Below the pieces are notes generated by a model. The model was given only the letters and a program-made list of their open reading frames with translations. It was not told the DNA's origin and searched no databases. Shown here piece by piece: positions 57,301 through 64,000 of a stretch of DNA of 64,000 nucleotides (the first letter of the stretch is position 1; each line of letters starts with the position of its first letter). Source of the DNA: Paracyclopina nana (Eukaryota > Arthropoda > Copepoda > Cyclopoida > Cyclopettidae); the NCBI GenBank assembly GCA_019096065.1, contig JAGUCH010000006.1, positions 5,600,001-5,664,000 on the forward strand. Reading direction: 5' to 3'. Position numbers and translations under genes: made by a program.

Positions 57301-60300
57301 GAGGCCAGTGTTGAATTGGTTGTCCTCGGACCCTCAGCAAGACCAATGGGACCTTTGGAGTGCCTTGATGTCCTGGCCAATAGTTGCACCTTGGCTTGGA
57401 AGGCTCCTGGGGATGATGGAGGTTGTCCAGTTCAAGAATATGCTATTGAAATGCTTTGCCCCAAGACCAAAAAGTGGAAAAGAATTGGAAAATGCCCTCC
57501 TCAGCCTCCACTCAAGTTTCCTGTCAATGATCTTGAGGAGGGCCAGGAGTACAAGTTCAGGGTATTTGCTATCAACGAAGAAGGAGAGTCTGAGCCCCTG
57601 GAGAGTGAGAAGCCCATAAAGGCTAAGAATCCATTTGGACCACCTGGACCACCTCAAAATGTTCAGTTGGCAGATTGGGACATAGATCACATGGATCTCA
57701 CTTGGAGCCAGCCTCTAAGCAACAATGGGGCTCCTATAACAAAATACAGTGTAGAAAGGAGGTGTGAGACAACCAATTCAGCTTGGGAGGAAATTTGTGA
57801 GACTGATGCCAAGGTCAAAGAGCACACTGACACTAAAGGACTTGTCTTTGGGCACAAGTACCAGTATAGAGTGTTCTGCTACAACAGGGGAGGCAAGTCA
57901 GAGCCAGGAGGACCAACTCCAATTGTGGCATGCAGGAAACGTAAATGTAAGTCTTATTTGGCAATTCTTAGTAAGCTTACTTGATGATTTACTTTTTCCT
58001 TGCAGTGCCTCCAAGGATTGACAAAGATCATGTCTATCGGGACAAAATTTGGTGCAGAGTAAACAAATCTCTTAAGCTGGAGAATGTGTCTGTTGAGGGC
58101 GAGCCGCCTGCTAAAGTTACGTGGACTTTGAAAAATATTGACCAAGTCAAAGTTGAGAATGTCAAGATCGCCAATCCTGAATACTTCACATCCATTGTCA
58201 TTGAGAATGCTCAGAGAAAGCAAACTGGAATGTACAAGATTCTTGCTGTTAATGAACATGGACAGGATGAATGCGAGGTTGAATTTGTTGTCTTGGCTCC
58301 ACCTAGTCCTCCCATTGGACCATTGGTGATCAGTGATGTACACAAAGAAGGCTGTAAGCTAGCTTGGAAAGAGCCTCTGGATGATGGAGGCTCTCCAATT
58401 GACTCATACATCATTGAAAAGATGGACACTGAAACCGGGAAATGGACAGTTGCTGGGCGCACAGATGGTGACTTGTCAGTCAACCTGGAAGGTCTTGAAA
58501 CTGGCCGAAAATTGCGATTCAGGGTAAGGGCTCACAATGAAGAAGGTGAATCTGAACCATTGGATGGACCAGAAGATCCAATCTTAATCAAGGATCCATT
58601 TGATCCCCCTGGACCTCCTGGCTTGCCAGAAGTAATTGACTGGTCTGAGAGCATGGTCAAGCTGAAATGGTCTCCTCCGCTTAGAGAGAATGGAGCTCCA
58701 GTGACCAGCTATACCATAGAGTTTCGTGAGGCAGGTACTGATACCTGGACTACTGGACCAAAGGTGAAGGCCAAGAAATTTCCTGATGGAGAAGTTCACA
58801 ATTTGACTCCTGGAAAAAAGTATGAGTTCAGGGTTAGAGCAGAGAACAAAGCTGGTATAGGAGAGCCAAGTGAACACACCAATCCTCATTTTATGAAGGC
58901 CAGATTTGCACCACCTAAGATTGACAGGACCAACTTGGACACCAAGGTTGTCAAGGTGAATCAACAAGTAGTTATTGAAGTTGATGTTACTGGTGAGCCA
59001 GCACCAGAAACAACATGGTACATCAATGGGGAGCTCATTAAAGCTGAGGGTGCTGTCAGAAGTGCACACAGCCCTTTCCACACTAAACTCATGCTGATTC
59101 CAGCTAAGAGAGAGCTTTGTGGCACTTACAAGATCAAGGCCAAAAATGGCTCTGGTGAGGATGAAGCTGAGGTTCAACTCATTATTAGAGGAAAGCCTGG
59201 TCCTCCTGTTGGACCTCTTGAAGTGTTTGACATCACCAAGAACAATTGCAAGTTGAAATGGAAGCCTCCTCTAGATGATGGTGGATCACCCATTGAATAC
59301 TATGAAATTGAGAAACTGGATCCTAATAGCGGCATGTGGATTCCTTGTGGAACTTCAGCAACATGTGAAGCTGAAGTGAAACCTCTCAGTGAAGGCAAAG
59401 AGTACAAGTTCAGGGTTCGAGCTGTGAACAAGGACGGCGAAAGCCCTGATTTGGCTACCACTGAGCCCATAATTGCCAAAAATCCTTTTGATCCTCCTGG
59501 CAAACCAGATCCACCTGTACCACTTGACTGGAGTGTTGATTTCTGTGACTTGAAATGGGTGCCACCCAAGAGTGATGGTGGATCTCCAATTACTGGTTAC
59601 ATCATGGAGATCAGGGATAAAGACAAGAGAGCTTGGAAAGAAATTGATCAAGTTTTCAATGAGTCTGCTAGAACTTGCAAGGTTGAAGCTCCTCCGCTTG
59701 TTGAAGGTAACTACTATGAGTTCAGGGTTATTGCTGTGAACAAAGCTGGACCTTCTGAACCATCTGAGCCATCAACAACAATTAGGGCAAAAATTCGTTT
59801 TGCTAAGCCCAGGATTGACAGGTCGCAACTTCAAAAAAAGGTTCTTCATGTCGATCAATTGCTTCGCATCGATGCAGATTACACTGGAGAGCCAGAACCT
59901 GTGATTACTTGGATGGACCCAAGTGGAAATGTTCTTAAGGAAAACGATCGTATGACTATTGACTCTGGAGATTACCACACATATATGACAATAAAGAAGT
60001 GTCAAAGATCTGATACGGGAATCTATAGAGTCACCGCCAAAAACGATCAAGGAGTTGACTCTGCTGAGATAGATGTTTCAGTCATTTCAGTTCCTGGAAA
60101 ACCAATGGGTCCAATTTGGGTGACAAATGTTACATCCAGCTCTTGCCACTTGGAATGGAAGCCTCCAAAGGATGATGGAGGTGATCCTATCAAGTACTAC
60201 ACAGTGGAGAAAATGGATACTGAAAAAGGTGTTTGGATTCCATGTGGAGAAACCATGGGCAAAACACCTGAGTTTGATGTCACTGGACTCCATGAAGGTT

Positions 60301-63300
60301 GCACCTACATGTTCAGGGTTAGAGCAGTCAATAATGAAGGAGAATCTGAGCCATTGGAAACTGATACTGCAATTCTTGCCAAGAACCCCTATGATCCACC
60401 TGGTCCTCCATTGAGGGTGAGAGTTCTTGATTGGGACAGGAAGTGGGTAAAACTCTCCTATGAGCCTCCAGAATATGATGGTGGCTCTAGAATTCTGCAT
60501 TACATCATTGAGAAAAAAGAAGACTTCAGTTCAAAGTGGAGTAAGCATATGCAGACTGACTCTGATGACTTAGAAGTCAAAGTTACTGAGCTGACTGAAA
60601 ATAGCAAGTATCGATTCAGAGTTAGGGCAGCTAATAAAGCCGGCCCAGGAGCTCCTTCAGAACCCTCAGAAGAAGTTACTTGCAGAACAAGAAATGCTCC
60701 CCCAGTAATTGACAGAAACAGCATTGATGATGTGAGAGTTAAGGTAGGCGAGCCTATCAAAATTGATGCTAGAATTAGTGGTGAGCCAGTGCCTGAAACT
60801 GTCTGGTCAAAGAGCAAGATGACAGTGAAAAGCACACCATCTTTGTCTGTAATTCATGAAGACTTCAGAGCCAAAATGGTGTTTACTTCAGCTAAGAGAA
60901 GTGACTCTGGCACCTATCTGATCAAAGCCTCAAACAAGAATGGCACTGACGAGGCTGAAATTGCCATATTGGTTGTTGGACCTCCTAGTCCTCCCTTGGG
61001 ACCTCTTAAAGCAGAAGACATTTTCTCGGATAGATGCACTCTAAAATGGAGATTGCCAATTGATGATGGTGGCTCACCTATAACTCACTATACAGTTGAA
61101 AAAATGGACCTAGAGCAAGGCACATGGATCCCATGTGGCAAATCCCATGATCTTTCTTGTTTGATTGATGGTCTTGAGAATATGCATGAGTATCTCTTCA
61201 GAGTGAAAGCTGTCAATTCTGAGGGAGACTCTGAGCCTCTTGAAGGAACTGATCCAATACTTGCCAAGAATCCATTTGATCCTCCTGGTCCTCCAGGCCA
61301 ACCTATGTTAAAAGACTGGGATTGGGATCATTTTGATCTTAAGTGGACTGAGCCAAAACATGATGGAGGCTCAAAGATTACCTCATACATCATTGAGAAG
61401 CGCTCTGCAACTGATGACTTGTGGCTCAAATGTGCTGAAATCAAGCCCAAGCTGGAATTTGGAGCAGCAGGAGATGTTGAATTGGGAAAGTCTTATGTAT
61501 TTCGGATCAGAGCTGTCAATGCTGCTGGTCAGGGTCCCCCTGGTCCTGAGAGCGATACCTTTGTATGCCGCTACAAAAAACTTAAGCCAAAGATTGACAG
61601 GAAGTCTTTCTATGAAATGACAGTCTCAGTTGGAGATGTCATTGAATTTAGTGTACCTATCTTTGGTGAGCCACCTCCAGATGTGAACTGGTCAAAGGAT
61701 GCGAGGTCAATCAGCGACTCTGCTCATCGTAAGATCAAAAGTGTGGACTACCATACATCAATGAGAATAGAGGAAAGTACTAGGGCGGATGATGGTGTTT
61801 ACATGATCACTGCTGTCAATATTCATGGTAAAGATGCAGCTGAAGTAAGAGTCAATGTTGTTGGTCGCCCTGGGCCACCTGAAGGTCCTATGGAGATAAC
61901 TGACATCCATGCAACTGGTTGTAAAATTGCATGGAAACCACCTAAAGATGATGGTGGGCTTCCGATAGAATGCTATGTTGTTGAAAAGTTAGATGTGGAC
62001 ACTGGTATTTGGAGTTCAGTTGGCACCTCAGCAACTTGTATGATCAAGTGTGATGCCTTAGAAACTGGAAAGCAATATGAGTTCAGGGTAAAAGCTGTCA
62101 ATTCTGAGGGTGAATCCAAGTACTTGCAATCATTGAAGGCAATTGTTGCAAGAGACCCATTCACTGTTCCACTGCCACCATCAGCTCCTGACATAACTGA
62201 TTGGAGTGAAAAACATATGGAGCTTCAGTGGAAGGAACCTTTGGATGATGGAGGAGCTGCTATCTTTGCTTACACTGTGGAAAAACGTACCAAAACATCT
62301 ATGGAATGGACTATGTGCTTCAGGCAAGAAAGCATTAGGTGTAAAGGAACTGCTACTGGCCTTCATGAGGGGGAAGAGTACCAATTTAGAGTGTATGCAG
62401 AAAACAAAGCTGGATTGAGTGAGCCAGGGCAGCCATCCAGATTCAAGGAGGCTAGGCCAAGATTTAAGCCTCCTAAGATTGAAAGAAAGCAATTGAAAGA
62501 CATGACTGTCTCAGCAGGAGAAATGATCAAGCTAGAGGCAAATATCATTGGTGAGCCACCAGCAAATGTAACCTGGTACAAAAACGAAGAAACTATGGAA
62601 ACAACTTCCAGCAAGTCAATGGTCATTACAAACATTCCATACAACACTAAGCTAATCATGAGGAGCTGCAAGCGTTCTGATGCAGGCGAGTACACTGTTA
62701 TGGCAAAAAATAGTGAAGGCAAGGATACTGTGACTATCAATTTGACTGTCCTAGACAAACCAGATCCTCCAGAAGATTTGCAGGCTTTTGATGTTCATGC
62801 AAGTGGTTGCAATCTCAAATGGAGAAGACCCAAGTTTGATGGTGGATGTCCCATCGAATATTATCAAGTTGAAAGGTTTGATGTTGAGACAGGCATCTGG
62901 ACTGCTTGTGGTAGATCTTCCTCCACCACTTTGGAAGTCAAAGGTTTAACATATATGAAAGCTTACAAGTTCAGAGTAACAGCTATCAATGAGGAGGGTG
63001 AGTCATACCCATGTGATGGAAAAGATGCTGTCATAGCTAAAAATCCTTTTGATGTGCCTGGTCCTCCAATTGATGTCACTATAGCGGACTATGATGCAGA
63101 CTCTGTTATGCTCAAGTGGCAGCCTCCTTACAATAATGGAGGTTCAGATATAACTGGATACATCATTGAGAAGAAGGGCAAATTTGGAGATTGGGAAAGA
63201 GCACATGAAGTGCCAGGATCTCAGCTTAAAGCTACAGTTGTCAACCTTACAGAAGGCTCAATATATGAATTCAGGGTTAGAGCTGTTAACCTTGCTGGAC

Positions 63301-64000
63301 CTGGTCAACCATCAGATATTGCTGGCCCAGTGACTTGCAAAGCTAGAAATCTGCCTCCCAGAATTGACAAAAGTGTATTCCTTGAAGTTCGATGCAATGC
63401 TGGAGAAACTTACAGCTTTGATGTTCATGTATCTGGTGAACCAGCCCCTGACAAGAGATGGTTTTGCAATGAAAAGGAGATTGAAACTTCTGATCGCATC
63501 AAAATTACATATTCAGAGCACAACACCAGGATTACTGTAAGAAAAGCTGCAAGGAAAGACACTGGCTTGCTTGTTCTTACTGCTGAAAATGTCAATGGTA
63601 CAGACAGAGCTGAAGTTAGCATTACTGTTATTGACGTACCTGGAGCTCCCATGGGACCACTTATTGTCAAGAATATGACAGCCAGGGACTGTGATCTTGA
63701 ATGGAAACCACCCAAGGATAATGGGGGACTGCCCATCAACTATTACATTGTAGAAAAGTGTGATGAAGATTTGGGTGGCAGATGGGTTCATGTTGGAGAA
63801 ACTGATGGACCTGAAACATGGTACAATGTACAAAACCTGACTGAAAATCATAGGTATAAATTCAGAGTTAGGGCTGTCAACAAACAGGGCAAGTCTGAGC
63901 CACTTGAGACATCTGGTTTGTACACTGCTAAAAATCCATTTGAAGTTCCAAGCAAGCCTGGAAGACCAAAGGTGATTGATTTTGACAGTACTTGGGCAGA
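36409..64000 (+). CDS. bt: Twitchin/projectin-class giant muscle protein, 47 exons seen, open at right edge
   Basis: Ortholog-class of nematode UNC-22 twitchin and insect projectin: a sarcomeric thick-filament or connecting-filament protein with Ig and FN3 domains and normally a C-terminal autoinhibited kinase, which is not in this window. Coding exons run from 36409-36748 to 58006->64000, at least 6,470 residues. Order: 8 Ig domains (36409-42349), a PEVK-like insert (42410-53961), 5 Ig domains (54335-57330), then seven complete FN3-FN3-Ig units and an eighth begun. Twitchin-specific landmarks are PPRFPKKPSIKQ in Ig4 and SGMDFRTMLKKKKY followed by a DWGDLK motif after Ig9. The exact N-terminus is uncertain: MFQ at 36409 abuts a splice-acceptor-like TAATACAG, and MGT at 36433 is an alternative start. 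All junctions are phase-consistent. The symbol follows the arthropod name; unc-22 is the nematode equivalent. Confidence 0.95.
45232..47229 (+). other. Giant PEVK-like exon 22 (666 codons), Ser/Glu/Lys-rich
   Basis: A single open exon between 'aaag' and CCCAG|GTAAAA. It has no recognisable domain and is Ser/Thr-, Glu- and Lys-rich with many SKS, KSE and SSS clusters and basic patches (KKIKKTKVLKKM). It contains the acidic/aromatic motifs MKSWEIVHMEG and EFEDWEVVEKAQ, which resemble short linear docking motifs and are unusual in an otherwise Trp-free region. Confidence 0.8.
49299..52292 (+). other. Giant PEVK-like exon 34 (998 codons) made of degenerate ~40-45-residue repeats
   Basis: One uninterrupted exon in phase 0. 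At least 15 units share a core of the form [KR]-x-S-[LV]-x-[VI]-x-x-[SA]-E-x-[VIL]-E-[ST], such as KPSLNVSESEKVESA, KSSLVMKASEKIESS, KRSLAVTKTSEQLETT and KRSVVVDSLQKVETS. The cores are separated by acidic, Pro/Lys-containing linkers (…KP…). Divergence between units is high, so the tandem array is old. Confidence 0.8.
54335..57330 (+). other. Twitchin central block: exons 39-46, Ig domains 9-13 and linker
   Basis: Exons 54335-54476, 54531-54770, 54827-54966, 55077-55154, 55378-55473, 56020-56145, 56208-56358 and the first part of 56423-57946. Ig9 spans 54390-54770. It is followed by the twitchin linker SGMDFRTMLKKKKY and two W-P-[ET]-L-K-P motifs (WPELKPVPTLRR in exon 42, WPTLKPFRKAKKE in exon 43). 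Ig10 is in 56020-56358, Ig11 about 56440-56706, Ig12 about 56707-56980, Ig13 about 57046-57330. A Gly/Asp-rich hinge (GDGDDDGDGSKFGKG) at 56985-57045 separates Ig12 and Ig13. The acceptor of exon 43 (TTTATTTAAAG) is the least certain. Confidence 0.85.
57331..64000 (+). other. Twitchin FN3-FN3-Ig super-repeat region (exons 46-47)
   Basis: Exon 46 ends at 57946; exon 47 starts at 58006 and is open to 64000 (at least 1,997 codons). Domain starts (approximate): FN3 57340, FN3 57634, Ig 58003; FN3 58300, FN3 58595, Ig 58906; FN3 59195, FN3 59490, Ig 59795; FN3 60093, FN3 60396, Ig 60690; FN3 60980, FN3 61276, Ig 61580; FN3 61867, FN3 62160, Ig 62460; FN3 62758, FN3 63055, Ig 63350; FN3 63640, FN3 63945 (cut). 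FN3 domains show W(K/S)xPxxDGGSPI and YxFRVxAxNxxGESEP; Ig domains begin PPKIDR-like. This three-domain periodicity is the A-band-type repeat of twitchin/projectin. Confidence 0.93.

Overview
This is a eukaryotic nuclear window. Genes are split by GT-AG introns, there are polyadenylation signals, and repeats are abundant. A glutamate-gated chloride channel and a twitchin/projectin-type giant muscle protein point to a protostome invertebrate. The order of 8 Ig domains, a PEVK-like stretch, more Ig domains and then FN3-FN3-Ig repeats is most like arthropod projectin, so an arthropod is my best guess. The species cannot be fixed from sequence alone. I rebuilt gene models by hand from reading frame, splice sites, intron phase and remembered family motifs. 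Every exon junction listed is phase-consistent.

Layout. (1) 1-15970, minus strand: a 17-exon gene for a divergent sodium/solute symporter (SLC5-like), running off the left edge before its stop codon. Its large introns hold a nested intronless C2H2 zinc-finger gene (3146-3591, same strand, with one frameshift) and a nested inverted-repeat element with two tRNA-like Pol III modules (4847-6198). (2) 15971-22058: intergenic, containing a 1.24-kb terminal-inverted-repeat element (16592-17833). (3) 22059-25727, minus: a complete 9-exon prolyl 4-hydroxylase alpha subunit gene. (4) 25728-28004: intergenic, repeat-containing. (5) 28005-34507, minus: a complete 10-exon glutamate-gated chloride channel gene with a ~360-bp-arm foldback element in intron 2. 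(6) 34508-36408: the intergenic region shared by two divergently transcribed genes. (7) 36409 to the right edge, plus: 47 exons of a twitchin/projectin gene, still open at 64000.

The most remarkable part is the middle of the twitchin gene. Between Ig8 and Ig9 lie 29 consecutive exons (42410-53961), all phase 0-0 and multiples of three. They encode about 2,740 residues of Lys/Glu/Ser/Pro-rich sequence. Two are giant exons (666 and 998 codons), and one ~40-residue module recurs in three separate exons. This resembles the vertebrate titin PEVK splicing cassette but sits in a twitchin-class gene. Downstream, one exon of at least 5,995 bases carries FN3-FN3-Ig repeats. The kinase domain expected in this family would lie to the right of the window.

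The genes do not form a pathway. The last two (a chloride channel and a sarcomere protein) are a head-to-head neuromuscular pair. The prolyl hydroxylase serves collagen maturation in the ER, and the symporter is a plasma-membrane transporter.
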